From Thermoplasmata archaeon (GTDB taxonomy: Archaea > Thermoplasmatota > Thermoplasmata > Thermoplasmatales > Thermoplasmataceae), in NCBI GenBank assembly GCA_021797555.1, contig JAJZZM010000004.1:62001-126000 (forward strand): a stretch of 64,000 bases of DNA, given 5' to 3'. The notes under the pieces are model-generated. The model did not search any database. It was not told where the DNA came from and saw only the letters and a program-made list of their open reading frames with translations. The stretch's first letter is position 1, and every line of letters starts with the position of its first letter. Made by a program: the position numbers and the translations under genes. Shown piece by piece: positions 35,459 through 44,648 of this stretch.

Positions 35459-36913
35459 ATGTTAAGAAAATTTAAAGATAATTTTTTGTTCGGAACAGCA
35501 ATAAGTGCTTTTCAAACGGAGATGGGACATAACAAAGAATCAATATCAGAGAATAGCGACTGGTATTTATGGACGCATGACGAATATACCAAAAAATTAA
35601 ATTACGTAAGCGGTGATTTGCCTGAGGATGGCCCTGATTTCTGGGATAGATATAAGGAATATATAGATAATGCATTATATATGAATAATAATTCAATAAG
35701 ATTGGGCATTGACTGGGCAAGAATATTTAAAAACTCAACGGAAAACATTAGTGTAAATTATAAAGAAAATGATAAAAATGATATTTATGCCGTTGAATTT
35801 AATGATGATGTTTTTAATGAATTGAATAAAATAGCAGATAATAATGCCGTTAACCATTATAAAGAAATTTTTAGTTATATAAAATCAAAAAATATTAAAA
35901 TTTTACTGACATTATACCACTGGCCACTGCCATTATGGATCCATGATCCAATTCAGTGCAATAAGGATATTGCAAAAACTGATAAAACCGGCTGGCTAAA
36001 TAAAAAAACAGTTTTAGAATTTGCTAAGTATACGTATTTTATTTATAAAGAATTTAATGAATACATAGATATATGGCATACAATTAACGAACCCAACATT
36101 ATAGCTATAAATGGTTATTTATATGGCAATTTGGAAAATTTTCCCCCGGGATTGTCTGATTATGATTATACAATAAAGGTTCTAAGGAATTTAGCATATG
36201 CCCATAATATAGCATATAAAACAATAAAAAACATAAATAAAAATGCATATGTTGGAATTAATATTGCAATGCCATACTTTGAACCGGAAAAAAACGATGA
36301 AAATAATATTTTTATAAATAATTATGTTAATTATCTGTCTAATGAATTATACTTGGATTCGGCGCTTTATGGGAATTTCGATAATTCATTATCTGGCATA
36401 TTTGATGAATCAAGGCCATATGAGTTTTCAGGAACGGATTTTATTGGAATAGATTATTATAATAGAATTAAGGTAAGATATGTAAATAATGATTATGTTG
36501 ATATAAGGCTAAGGTACGCGTTTTTGCCATGCAGTAAATGTTCTGACAATTACTGGGATATATATCCTGAAGGCATAAGAAAGGTTTCAAATATAATATT
36601 CAATAAATACCATAAGCCCATAATAATAATGGAAAATGGGGTTGCCGATGCCGATGATAAATTCAGGTATGATTTTATTAAAGATCATTTAATTGAAATT
36701 CATAAGGCGATAAAAATTGATAATGTGCATATAAAAGGATATTATCACTGGTCATTAATGGACAATTATGAATGGGTATATGGATTCAAATATAAATTTG
36801 GACTGTATAAAATTGAAAATAATAATATAATAAAAACAAGGGCAGTTGATTTATATAAGGATATATGTTCAAAAAATGGTGTAGAAGACGAATCATATAT
36901 GGAATATTACTAA
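35459..36913 (+). CDS. Glycoside hydrolase family 1 beta-glycosidase
   Basis: 484-residue GH1 enzyme, like the archaeal beta-galactosidase/beta-glucosidase LacS. The acid/base Glu is E211 in TINEPN, and the nucleophile is E392 in IMENGVAD. DNFLFGTAISAFQTE at the start and YYHWSLMDNYEW at the end are diagnostic. No signal peptide is present, so it acts in the cytoplasm on imported or recycled glycosides. A TATA-like AAAATTTAAAC about 25-30 nt before the ATG suggests its own leaderless transcript after the ABC genes. Confidence 0.93.
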   Translation: MLRKFKDNFLFGTAISAFQTEMGHNKESISENSDWYLWTHDEYTKKLNYVSGDLPEDGPDFWDRYKEYIDNALYMNNNSIRLGIDWARIFKNSTENISVNYKENDKNDIYAVEFNDDVFNELNKIADNNAVNHYKEIFSYIKSKNIKILLTLYHWPLPLWIHDPIQCNKDIAKTDKTGWLNKKTVLEFAKYTYFIYKEFNEYIDIWHTINEPNIIAINGYLYGNLENFPPGLSDYDYTIKVLRNLAYAHNIAYKTIKNINKNAYVGINIAMPYFEPEKNDENNIFINNYVNYLSNELYLDSALYGNFDNSLSGIFDESRPYEFSGTDFIGIDYYNRIKVRYVNNDYVDIRLRYAFLPCSKCSDNYWDIYPEGIRKVSNIIFNKYHKPIIIMENGVADADDKFRYDFIKDHLIEIHKAIKIDNVHIKGYYHWSLMDNYEWVYGFKYKFGLYKIENNNIIKTRAVDLYKDICSKNGVEDESYMEYY

Positions 36914-36933
36914 AAAATAAATAACATAAATAC

Positions 36934-37557
36934 ATGTTATTGAATATGGATATCGAGAATTACATAAATTCCGGTGAGATAAAAAAAATATCAGATGAAA
37001 TATTAAATACCAATTTTGTAAGGGAAATGGCATCAGGCTATTTAACTGATGATAAATTCAGGTATTATTTAATTCAGGATGACATTTATTTAAAATATTA
37101 TAAAATAGCTGGATCAAATATTAAAAAACTGACAGAAAATGATGAAATCAAAAATTTGTATAATATTATTGGCGATGGGGAACCTGAATTACATGAATAT
37201 ATGCTAAAAAAGTTTAATGTAAATAAAAAAGATATAAGTGAAAATATGATTAATCGTACAACTTATTCATATGTAAACCATTTATTAAGGTGGTCCATAG
37301 ATAATGATATTAATGGCATGTACTCAATGTTTGCATGCCAGTGGTCATATGAATTCATAGCAGAAAATATAAATAAAATAAATGATAAATATAAATTCTG
37401 GTTTGATTTTTATAAAAGTGATAAATATACCGGTATAACTGAACTATATTTTAAAATATTAAATAAATTGGATATAAATAATTTGCAGAAAATTATATTT
37501 AAATATGGATTATTATATGAGTTAAATTACTGGATAGATTCATACAATACAATATAG
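36934..37557 (+). CDS. tenA: TenA/thiaminase II-family protein
   Basis: 207-residue all-alpha TenA-family protein, in relatives an aminopyrimidine aminohydrolase used in thiamin salvage. FRYYLIQDDIYLKYYKI near 47-63 is the family's QDxxYL motif with the active Asp. MFACQWSYEFIAENI near 129-143 keeps the reactive Cys and the Trp-x-Tyr pair; a final Glu is in YELNYWIDSY. The family's Pro-Cys is Ala-Cys. ATG 36946 (MDIENY) is an alternative start. It lies 20 nt after the GH1 gene and may be cotranscribed, though no functional link is apparent. Confidence 0.8.
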   Translation: MLLNMDIENYINSGEIKKISDEILNTNFVREMASGYLTDDKFRYYLIQDDIYLKYYKIAGSNIKKLTENDEIKNLYNIIGDGEPELHEYMLKKFNVNKKDISENMINRTTYSYVNHLLRWSIDNDINGMYSMFACQWSYEFIAENINKINDKYKFWFDFYKSDKYTGITELYFKILNKLDINNLQKIIFKYGLLYELNYWIDSYNTI

Positions 37558-37589
37558 CAGTATAAATATCTGATTAGCATTAAGTACCA

Positions 37590-38876
37590 ATGATTGAAGA
37601 AACCTTAAATTATCTATACAATTTAAAAAGGGAAGGCATAAAGCTAAATCTTGATGCTACAAGAGATTTTGCAGACCGTTTAAATAATCCACAGAACAAT
37701 TTTAAAAGTATACATATAGCAGGTACAAACGGGAAAGGATCAATTTCATCATATACATACAATATATTAAGGCAAAAATACAATACTGGATTATACACAT
37801 CGCCGCATTTAATAGATTTTAATGAGAGATTTATATTTAATAGGGAAATGATAAGCAATGAATATATAGCTAATTTTATAAATGAAAATAAAAAATATAT
37901 AGAGGAATTAGGCATTGAAAAGAGAAATCCCACATTTTTCGAAACAACAACGGTAATGGCGTTTAAATATTTCTCGGATAAAAAAGCTGATTATGCATCA
38001 ATAGAAGTAGGTTTGGGTGGGAGGTTAGACTCAACAAATATAATAAATCCTGAAGTTAGCATTATAGGGCAAATCGGCTATGAACATTATCAGAGGCTGG
38101 GGTGTTCATTAACGTCAATAGCATATGAAAAGGGTGGCATAATAAAGGAAAACAAACCTGCTGTATTGCTTGACAATAAGCCCGAGGTTGTAAAAGAAAT
38201 AAAAAAATTATCAGAAATAAGGAACTCAAAATTAATTTTAATAGATAATTACTGCAGGGTTTCTAATTTGGATTATAATATATCAAATCTGTCATTCACA
38301 TTAAAAACAGAATATAATGAATATGATATAAATACCGCCAATTCCGGGCTATTCCAGATAAAAAATATAGAGGCAGCAATAAGTGCCATAGAAACGCTAA
38401 ATGAAAATAAAATAAATAAAAAAGATATTGAAAAGGGCATAAATGAATCAAGATGGCCTGCACGTTTTGAGGTTGTATCCACGGACCCATTGATAATAAT
38501 GGACTCATCACATAATCCTCCTGCTGCAAATGCTTTGGTAAGGTCATTCAAAGAAATAGTAAACAAAAAACCATTACTATTAATAGGGATGTTATCTGAT
38601 AAGGATTTCTTTTCATATTTATCTATAATGAGTAATTTATCTGATAGCATTATATTAACAAGGCCGGATGAACCTGAAAGATCAATGGATCCCTATGAAA
38701 TAAAGAAATATGCAAATGGATTATTCAAAAACATAACAGTTATAGATGATCCTATAAAAGCATATGACTATGCAGTAAAAAATAGCTCCTGCATCCTTGT
38801 AACTGGCTCCATGTACCTTGTCGGGCTGCTAAAAAAGTACATAAAATCTCCGGTAATGCCCTTTGATATTAATTAA
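37590..38876 (+). CDS. folC: FolC-like folylpolyglutamate / dihydrofolate synthase
   Basis: 428-residue Mur-ligase-type enzyme that adds glutamate to folate or a related pterin. HIAGTNGKGSISS is the ATP loop; GLYTSPHLIDFNERF and EVGLGGRLDSTN are the family signatures; the later SRWPARFEV and DSSHNPPA begin the C-terminal domain. In archaea related enzymes can add glutamates to other pterins or cofactors, so dihydrofolate is not certain. It stands 32 nt after tenA and 83 nt before the Orc1/Cdc6 gene. Confidence 0.9.
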   Translation: MIEETLNYLYNLKREGIKLNLDATRDFADRLNNPQNNFKSIHIAGTNGKGSISSYTYNILRQKYNTGLYTSPHLIDFNERFIFNREMISNEYIANFINENKKYIEELGIEKRNPTFFETTTVMAFKYFSDKKADYASIEVGLGGRLDSTNIINPEVSIIGQIGYEHYQRLGCSLTSIAYEKGGIIKENKPAVLLDNKPEVVKEIKKLSEIRNSKLILIDNYCRVSNLDYNISNLSFTLKTEYNEYDINTANSGLFQIKNIEAAISAIETLNENKINKKDIEKGINESRWPARFEVVSTDPLIIMDSSHNPPAANALVRSFKEIVNKKPLLLIGMLSDKDFFSYLSIMSNLSDSIILTRPDEPERSMDPYEIKKYANGLFKNITVIDDPIKAYDYAVKNSSCILVTGSMYLVGLLKKYIKSPVMPFDIN

Positions 38877-38883
38877 TCTATCG

Positions 38884-38952
38884 GTTAAATAGTAAGTAAT
38901 AAAGTCAGTTAAAAAATATTTTTGTATAGTTAAAATATATACAATACTTACT
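38884..38952 (+). promoter_or_regulatory. Upstream region of orc1/cdc6: repeats and TATA-like box
   Basis: Within 83 nt are three GTTAAA repeats (38884, 38908, 38929), an 8-bp inverted pair AGTAAGTA/TACTTACT (38891-38898 and 38945-38952), and a TATA-like AAAATATATA at 38932-38941, about 25 nt before the ATG. No canonical origin recognition box was seen. A promoter is well supported; a replication origin is not. Confidence 0.4.
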
Positions 38953-38959
38953 GATATTT

Positions 38960-40225
38960 ATGGACAACCCCTTTATAAAATACAATAAAACCAAGGATTA
39001 CGTTATAGGAGATTTAAAGAAATTGAGTAGTTCATACATACCGGATAATTTTCCACATAGGGAAGTACAGATAGATGCTATTGTAAAGATTTTAAGCTCA
39101 ATAATAAATGGTGGCATACCCTCAAATATTTTATTGTATGGCAAATCTGGATCAGGCAAAACATCATCTGCAATATATGTTACAAATTTATTATCCGAGG
39201 CCGTTTCCGGCAATTTAAACGTTATTTACATAAACTGTGAAATACATGATTCGCAGTATTCAATACTTGTTTATATGGTTAATTCAATAAGTCCCGCAGA
39301 GGATCAGATCCCATCCCTTGGGCTGCCATTGGATAAAATCTATTTTGAACTTGTTAAAAGGTTAAAAAAATCAAACAGATACACACTTATTATTATGGAT
39401 GAAATTGATAAGCTTGTTCAAAAAAGTAGCAGTGATGCATTATATGTAATATTAAAATTGATATCCGATTCGAATAGTTCAATTATAGGCATAACAAATG
39501 ATGCGTCTTTTGTAACAAAGTTGGATGCAAGGGTTCAGAGCAGGCTAAATCAGGAGAGTGTTATATTTCCACCATATAATGCTGTTGAACTAAGGGACAT
39601 ATTAAATTTTAGAATAAATGGAATAATTAAACGTGAATTTATTGATGATTCCGCAATAAATTTATGCGCTGCACTTGGTGCACAGGAGCACGGCGATGCA
39701 CGTAAATCTATAGACTTATTAAGGATTGCAGTAGATTCAGCATTGCGCGATGAAAAAGATATTGTACTAGCAGAGGATATTTACAGGGCAAGAGATAGAT
39801 TCGATATGAACGTTTTAAAGGAATCAATTAAAACATTGCCAATCCATTCAAAGATGGTTTTATTAAGTGCAACACTTACACAGGAAACGGATATGGATTT
39901 ATCTGTTACCGGAGAAATATATGAGAATTACAGGAATATATGCAATGAACTTGGTTTTCAGCCACTGACAATGAGGAGGATTTCGGATTTATTATCAGAT
40001 TTAGAAGATATTGGTTTATTGACAACAAATACAAGGTCTTTGGGCAGATATGGAAGGACAAAATTTATACGTGTTATGGGATCAATTGCAAATATCAAAA
40101 CTTATATAATGAGCGATCAGATGTTTTCAAATTTCCAGGGGTCAAAAATTGTTAAGCAGTCAAAGCTAAGAACAAATTTTGATGGTTATATAGACAATTA
40201 TAAGGATTCTGAAGATAAATTTTAA
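38960..40225 (+). CDS. cdc6: Orc1/Cdc6-type replication initiator
   Basis: 421-residue archaeal initiator that binds origins and loads MCM helicase. AAA+ domain with Walker A YGKSGSGKTSS (about 60-70), Walker B LIIMDEIDKL near 145, sensor 1 IIGITND, and the family's ARKSIDLLRIA sensor 2 region. The last 110 residues form a winged helix (PLTMRRISDLLSDLEDIGLL) that would contact DNA. Length is usual. It is followed by a small hypothetical gene and a kinase. An origin near the gene is common in archaea but not proven here. Confidence 0.95.
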   Translation: MDNPFIKYNKTKDYVIGDLKKLSSSYIPDNFPHREVQIDAIVKILSSIINGGIPSNILLYGKSGSGKTSSAIYVTNLLSEAVSGNLNVIYINCEIHDSQYSILVYMVNSISPAEDQIPSLGLPLDKIYFELVKRLKKSNRYTLIIMDEIDKLVQKSSSDALYVILKLISDSNSSIIGITNDASFVTKLDARVQSRLNQESVIFPPYNAVELRDILNFRINGIIKREFIDDSAINLCAALGAQEHGDARKSIDLLRIAVDSALRDEKDIVLAEDIYRARDRFDMNVLKESIKTLPIHSKMVLLSATLTQETDMDLSVTGEIYENYRNICNELGFQPLTMRRISDLLSDLEDIGLLTTNTRSLGRYGRTKFIRVMGSIANIKTYIMSDQMFSNFQGSKIVKQSKLRTNFDGYIDNYKDSEDKF

Positions 40226-40259
40226 AAATATTTAATAAATAAATAGCAATATATGGATA

Positions 40260-40550
40260 ATGTTTAAGGTATATGAATTGAGCAAGGAGAATAGAAATAT
40301 TATCGATAAACTAATGGCAGATGATGTTATTGGCAGGCAGAGCATAACGTATAAGGATGGAACAAACTATGGCTATGATTCTAAATTTTTATTGATAATT
40401 GAAGGTTCACCGGATATATTCACAAGAGTAAACGATTTAAAGGAAACGGAATTAAAAGAATTGCCTGAGAAAAAAGCCGATGAAGTTTATAAAAAAGTAA
40501 AAAATGAAGAAAATAATTCCCAGGATGGTATGGGATTTCTTTTTGGATAG
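40260..40550 (+). CDS. Hypothetical protein, 96 aa
   Basis: Not recognised. It is a small, charged, soluble protein; the centre (FLLIIEGSPDIFTRV) is a likely beta-alpha unit, and the C-terminus, with PEKKADEVYKKVKNEE, is a basic helix. A copy of its last 28 codons lies at 42166-42250 as a decayed fragment. Starts at ATG 34 nt after the initiator gene and ends 2 nt before the kinase gene, so the two are probably one transcript. A link to replication is only positional. Confidence 0.65.
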   Translation: MFKVYELSKENRNIIDKLMADDVIGRQSITYKDGTNYGYDSKFLLIIEGSPDIFTRVNDLKETELKELPEKKADEVYKKVKNEENNSQDGMGFLFG

Positions 40551-40552
40551 AT

Positions 40553-41107
40553 ATGTTAATTATAACCGGCATGCCAGGGTCCGGAAAGGATGAATTTGTA
40601 AAGGTCGCCAAAAAATTTGGCTTTCTGGATGTTCATATGGGAAACACAGTAAAGAAATACGCAAATGAGAATAATATTGAATTGACAGATAAAACAATAG
40701 GTGCATTTGCAACAGGTGAAAGAAATAATTATGGTATGGATATATGGGCAAAACGTACATCAATATATATAAAAGACCCGGATATAACAGTAGTTGATGG
40801 CTTAAGAAATTATGAAGAGTTATTATATTTTAAAAATAATTACAAAAATGTATTTGTTATTGCCGTTTTTGCAAATGCAGATGATAGGCTTAGTAGAATC
40901 ATAAAAAGAAACAGGGAAGATGATTTCCATGATTATAACGGCTTTGAAAATCGTGATTCCCGTGAATTATCATGGGGAATCGGCAAGGTAATTTCACTGG
41001 CAGATTATATGATTGTAAACGATTCAACTTTAGAGGAATACCATAAAAACGTTCAATTACTTCTTAATGATATTATAAAAAGGCATAATATAAAATTAAA
41101 GCAATAA
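40553..41107 (+). CDS. UPF0200-type nucleotide kinase-like protein
   Basis: 184-residue P-loop protein of a conserved archaeal family (UPF0200), related to dephospho-CoA and adenylate kinases. Walker A is ITGMPGSGKDE at 4-14; MGNTVKKYA and TGERNNYGMDIWAKR follow, then VVDGLRNYEE, which resembles the kinase lid and Walker B region. The substrate is not known. The gene starts 2 nt after the hypothetical gene. The final 25 residues are basic. Confidence 0.82.
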   Translation: MLIITGMPGSGKDEFVKVAKKFGFLDVHMGNTVKKYANENNIELTDKTIGAFATGERNNYGMDIWAKRTSIYIKDPDITVVDGLRNYEELLYFKNNYKNVFVIAVFANADDRLSRIIKRNREDDFHDYNGFENRDSRELSWGIGKVISLADYMIVNDSTLEEYHKNVQLLLNDIIKRHNIKLKQ

Positions 41108-41469
41108 GCCTATCAACTATTATATATTTTTTAGGAATATAATCAAGGAATGCAAACAAAGAATAAAGTTAAGTGATAATGATATAAAATATATATAGGA
41201 TACATAATTCACGGTCAAATGCAAAACTGGGCAGTTAAAGAATTAATATATGCTATAATACGTGTAAGAAATCAATATATTATTATAAATTCAATGGGAA
41301 TATGGCACTGCCCATAGATGAAATATATAGTAATACAATCTATGAGATGTGAGGAAAATAGAGCTTAAATGTTAAAAAAACAATAAAATAGGTATGGTAA
41401 CTAATTTCAGGATGCCACATTATAATATCCAGTTCATAATATTTATATTATATATTCTTTTAATACTGT
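41108..41469. other. Intergenic stretch with a possible tiny gene
   Basis: 362 nt between the kinase and the DUF998 gene. It holds one 32-codon open frame (41219-41317), described separately, and a 7-bp inverted pair GGGCAGT/ACTGCCC at 41229-41235 and 41307-41313. A TATA-like region near 41448-41458 precedes the DUF998 gene. Nothing else is recognised. Confidence 0.4.
41219..41317 (+). CDS. Possible 32-aa small protein
   Basis: ATG to TAG, 32 codons, reading MQNWAVKELIYAIIRVRNQY in its first 20. A TATATATA-like sequence at about 41188-41196 is 25-30 nt upstream, the spacing for a leaderless gene. The peptide is basic and amphipathic and could be a small helix. The same stretch contains a 7-bp inverted repeat, so it could also be a structured RNA or debris of a larger gene. 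Weak evidence. Confidence 0.2.
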   Translation: MQNWAVKELIYAIIRVRNQYIIINSMGIWHCP

Positions 41470-42024
41470 ATGGAAAAATACAATACAAATAAGGCAGGAT
41501 CATTATTTCTGCTTGCCGGTTTGATCGAGTTTTTTATTTTTTTGAACATAGCAGCATTCGTTGATAAGGGATACAGTATTTCAAACAATACAATAAGTCA
41601 TCTTGGAATAGATGGTACACCGTATATTTTTAATATTTCAATAATAATTCTAGGAATATTCGAAATTATCTCTGGGCTTCTTTTATATAAATATTCTAAG
41701 ATATTTACTCTGTTATTACTAATAGGCGGCATTGGAGCAGCAGGCGTTGGTATATTTAATGAGCATTTTGGAATGCTACACCTGGCATTTGCCATTCTGG
41801 CTTTTCTTTCACCCTCTATTTTATCATATTTTGCCATGTCCCGGTTCAGAAACATGCTTGGATATGAATGGGGCTTTATGGGGTCACTCGCTATAATTGC
41901 ACTGGTATTATTTGCTTCCGGCAATTATTTCGGACTTGGAGATGGCGGTATGGAGAGACTAATACTCATACCAAATTTGATCTGGGCTTTCCAGTTTTCT
42001 GCTGCTCTATATAATAAAAAATAG
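41470..42024 (+). CDS. DUF998-family membrane protein
   Basis: 184 residues with six predicted membrane helices. The pattern NTISHLGIDGTPYIFNISI after helix 1, then GIFNEHFGMLHLAFA with a conserved Glu/His pair, matches the DUF998 family found in many archaea and bacteria. Function unknown. TATA-like sequence lies about 20-25 nt before the ATG, so a leaderless single-gene transcript is likely. Its base composition is a little richer in G+C than its flanks. Confidence 0.8.
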   Translation: MEKYNTNKAGSLFLLAGLIEFFIFLNIAAFVDKGYSISNNTISHLGIDGTPYIFNISIIILGIFEIISGLLLYKYSKIFTLLLLIGGIGAAGVGIFNEHFGMLHLAFAILAFLSPSILSYFAMSRFRNMLGYEWGFMGSLAIIALVLFASGNYFGLGDGGMERLILIPNLIWAFQFSAALYNKK

Positions 42025-42096
42025 GTTAAAGATTATTAATGTTATAATTATTAATGCAATTTATTATATTTCTATAATTATTATTTGTGCACGTAA

Positions 42097-42250
42097 GGCG
42101 ATTTAATCAACAAAACATTACTTGTCGCAGAAGGCGTAAAGGGTATAGGAAAAATAATATCAAAATGCCTGAGAAAAAAGCCGATGAAGTTTATAAAAAA
42201 GTAAAAAATAAGGAAAATAATTCCATGTATGGCATTGGATTCCTCTATAA
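42097..42250 (+). pseudogene. Composite gene debris: SDR-like start joined to a copy of the 96-aa gene's 3' end
   Basis: Positions 42097-42165 read GDLINKTLLVAEGVKGIGKI and on, close to the nucleotide-binding start of short-chain dehydrogenases (TGxxxGIG), with the first glycine loop altered. At 42166 the sequence changes to a copy of 40462-40546: 44 nt are identical, then diverge, encoding PEKKADEVYKKVKNKE in a different frame. No complete gene spans the two pieces. They appear to be leftovers of recombination or deletion. Confidence 0.65.
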
Positions 42251-42269
42251 AAATTTGCAATGTATTATA

Positions 42270-43055
42270 TCATAAAACTAAATTTTTTGTATAATCATAT
42301 AATGATTTAAAGAAGTATTCACCTGTTCCTTTTTCATAGTAAATATTATCATTCATAAGCTGGTAATTATAATAAACACGCTCTGGATGTGGCATTAACC
42401 CTATTACATTGCCATATTTATTCGACAATGATGCAATATCCATTACTGACCCATTAGGATTCCAGGGGTATCCTGAATTATTGCCGGTTATATCCGTATA
42501 TTTAAAAATTACCTGATCGTTATTTAATACTTCATCAAGTATATTATCATCCATAAATTTAACTTTACCCTCTAAATGTGCTACCGGTACCTGAAAAATT
42601 TTATTGCTGAAATATTTTTTAAAAATTTTATTCTTTGAGGTATATTTTATATACGTATATCTGCATTCAAATTTATTTGAATCATTTATTGCAAGTGCCA
42701 TTGTCCTGTTCTTATTATTGCCGGTATCCGGCAGTAAGCCCAATTCACTTAAAACCTGGAAACCATTGCATACTCCAATTAAAAGCTTATCTGAATCTAT
42801 AAATTTATTTATATCTTTCATAAAAGGCCTCAACCTTGCGGCAAATAATGCACCGGCCCTTATGTAGTCTCCTGCAGAAAAACCACCCGGAATGAAAATT
42901 AACTCATAATCATTTATATTTTTTTTATTGTTTAATTCACTTATATGAATATAATCTGGATCGAAACCTGCCCTTTTTAATGATAAAAAAGCTTCTTCTT
43001 CGTTGTTGGTTCCCTCCATACGGAGGACCCCTGCTTTTAAACTATCATTTTGCAC
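42270..43055 (-). CDS. purQ: PurQ, FGAM synthase glutaminase subunit
   Basis: 261-residue class I amidotransferase that supplies ammonia for phosphoribosylformylglycinamidine synthesis in purine biosynthesis. [15 protein letters not shown] is the N-terminus, the nucleophile Cys is in [13 protein letters not shown], and the triad ends at MPHPERVY. The start is a GTG at 43055 behind GGAGAG; the next ATG (43019) would remove the first beta strand. It overlaps the stop of the tiny ribosomal protein gene rpl40e by 11 nt, so translation is coupled to it. purL and purS are not in the window. Confidence 0.93.
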   Translation of the reverse strand: MQNDSLKAGVLRMEGTNNEEEAFLSLKRAGFDPDYIHISELNNKKNINDYELIFIPGGFSAGDYIRAGALFAARLRPFMKDINKFIDSDKLLIGVCNGFQVLSELGLLPDTGNNKNRTMALAINDSNKFECRYTYIKYTSKNKIFKKYFSNKIFQVPVAHLEGKVKFMDDNILDEVLNNDQVIFKYTDITGNNSGYPWNPNGSVMDIASLSNKYGNVIGLMPHPERVYYNYQLMNDNIYYEKGTGEYFFKSLYDYTKNLVL

Positions 43056-43194
43056 TCTTTCTCTCCTTTGATTTAACTCTTAAACCTGTGTAACCACATT
43101 TTCTGCATCTTGTTGCATATATCGAATTTCTTGCATAGCATCTCATGCATATTTTTCTATTTAATCTTCTTTCTATAGCTTCTGCGAAAGGCAT
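43045..43194 (-). CDS. rpl40e: Ribosomal protein L40e
   Basis: A 49-residue gene. The protein is a zinc-ribbon L40e: C16-x2-C19 and C30-x2-C33 in [10 protein letters not shown] and [13 protein letters not shown], with the basic ending KSKERKSAK. Archaeal L40e is about this size and has no ubiquitin fusion. The ATG at 43194 has a possible TATA-like TTTAAAGA about 26 nt upstream. It precedes purQ in an overlapping pair, linking ribosome production and purine synthesis in expression. Seen directly in the minus-strand reading. Confidence 0.93.
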   Translation of the reverse strand: MPFAEAIERRLNRKICMRCYARNSIYATRCRKCGYTGLRVKSKERKSAK

Positions 43195-43313
43195 AAAATC
43201 ACTCTTTCCTTATCTTTAAAGCATATTTTAACTTTGTTATTCAAAATGATCTTAATAATTAAAATTGACAATACTAAAAAATAATAAATCTTTATTAAAA
43301 TAAAAAATAATTT

Positions 43314-44459
43314 TTATCTCTCTACTTTCATTTCTGACTGTGCACCCTTATCCTCTATTCTCTCAAATTTTGGTGCCAGTTTTTCCAGTATTCTTGGCAA
43401 TGCTGTATATTCCATATCTTCATCAGGTAATCTATGTGGTTCAAATACTCCCATTCTTCTTATGTAATTTGCCATCTGCAATGCCTCATTTCTCGCAAAG
43501 TCGAATCCCACATCATCAAACAGGTCTACAGGTCCATTTAATTTTCCATCCTTCAAGGTAAAGCCCAATGCCCTGACTTTAGGTGGCCCATCAAATCTTA
43601 CCATTTTTGAATCCCTCTCACCAACAGGCATCATCGGACCGTTGAATGACCCTCTCATCCAGCCAGATACTAAATATGAGTTTGCAAATGGCTCTACTGC
43701 CTCTCCTTCTGCAGGCAATCCTGACTGCAGTCTTACTATGCCTGCTGGGTCATCCTTGCCAACGTATTCCCCGGCTATAAATGATAATTTATCTGTGGTT
43801 ATTACCGCAACGTTTTCATCAGGTAGTTTTTCATGTTCTTTCTTGGTAAATACCCTTTTTATAACATATTTTCCCTTGGATCCTATCAATGCCAGCAAAT
43901 CATATGTATCCTCCGGCAATGATAGGTAAACCTTTTTACCGTTGTATATATCCCAGACCTCAAACCTGAATCCCATATGCATGTTTGGGTCTATTACAAG
44001 CCCTGGTGTATTAAACGGGTCCCCGAACATTTTATATATGGGGTAATTAAATGCCCCTGGTTCTGTTTTATCCATCATGTATACTATAAATGGCTCGGCT
44101 TTCCTTGGAGTTATTTCTAATTCTGCAACTCCCGGGCCCATGCCTTTTATATTTCCTGAAAATGCATCCTTTAATAAATCCTGGCCTGCTCCATACAATC
44201 CGACCTTCTTTGCTATTTCTGTTCCAGCTTTAAAAGCATTCCATGCCAGTTCATGTATCTCTGGATTGTCTGTGCCCTTTTTATGCACCATTGTTATCTG
44301 TATATCATCACCAATATGTGATATCCTGTAATCTGAAATTAAACCGCTTGAATTGTTTTTTATATAACCATCAACTGCATCTACTACCGGTTGATATACG
44401 GTTGTATGCCCTGGCAAACTACCAATATCCGCTTTTATATGTGAAATTGTTACTTTCAT
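43314..44459 (-). CDS. fbp: Archaeal fructose-1,6-bisphosphate aldolase/phosphatase
   Basis: 381-residue bifunctional gluconeogenic enzyme of the archaeal type (class V FBPase). ISHIKADIGSLPGHT at the start supplies metal-binding Asp; DDIQITMVHK, the PGxFNYP region (PGAFNYPIYKMFGDPFNTPG), and FDGPPKVRALGF are characteristic. Both aldolase Lys/Tyr and phosphatase Asp residues belong to these blocks in known enzymes; I infer they are conserved. Higher G+C and a more regular codon use than neighbours suggest high expression. A TATA-like GATAAAAG lies about 20-25 nt upstream. Confidence 0.95.
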   Translation of the reverse strand: MKVTISHIKADIGSLPGHTTVYQPVVDAVDGYIKNNSSGLISDYRISHIGDDIQITMVHKKGTDNPEIHELAWNAFKAGTEIAKKVGLYGAGQDLLKDAFSGNIKGMGPGVAELEITPRKAEPFIVYMMDKTEPGAFNYPIYKMFGDPFNTPGLVIDPNMHMGFRFEVWDIYNGKKVYLSLPEDTYDLLALIGSKGKYVIKRVFTKKEHEKLPDENVAVITTDKLSFIAGEYVGKDDPAGIVRLQSGLPAEGEAVEPFANSYLVSGWMRGSFNGPMMPVGERDSKMVRFDGPPKVRALGFTLKDGKLNGPVDLFDDVGFDFARNEALQMANYIRRMGVFEPHRLPDEDMEYTALPRILEKLAPKFERIEDKGAQSEMKVER

Positions 44460-44648
44460 ATATAATATATTACTTTTATCCTTATTAAACGTTTTGTTAA
44501 CTTTCTTTATAATACAATATATATTTTTTTAAATGGAAATAAATTGCATAATATAATTTTACAGGGCCAGAGCATTTAATTTTATTAAAAAATTATATAT
44601 ATTTGTTTTTAATAATGTTGAAACTTTTGTTTCCAGTAATTCATATTA

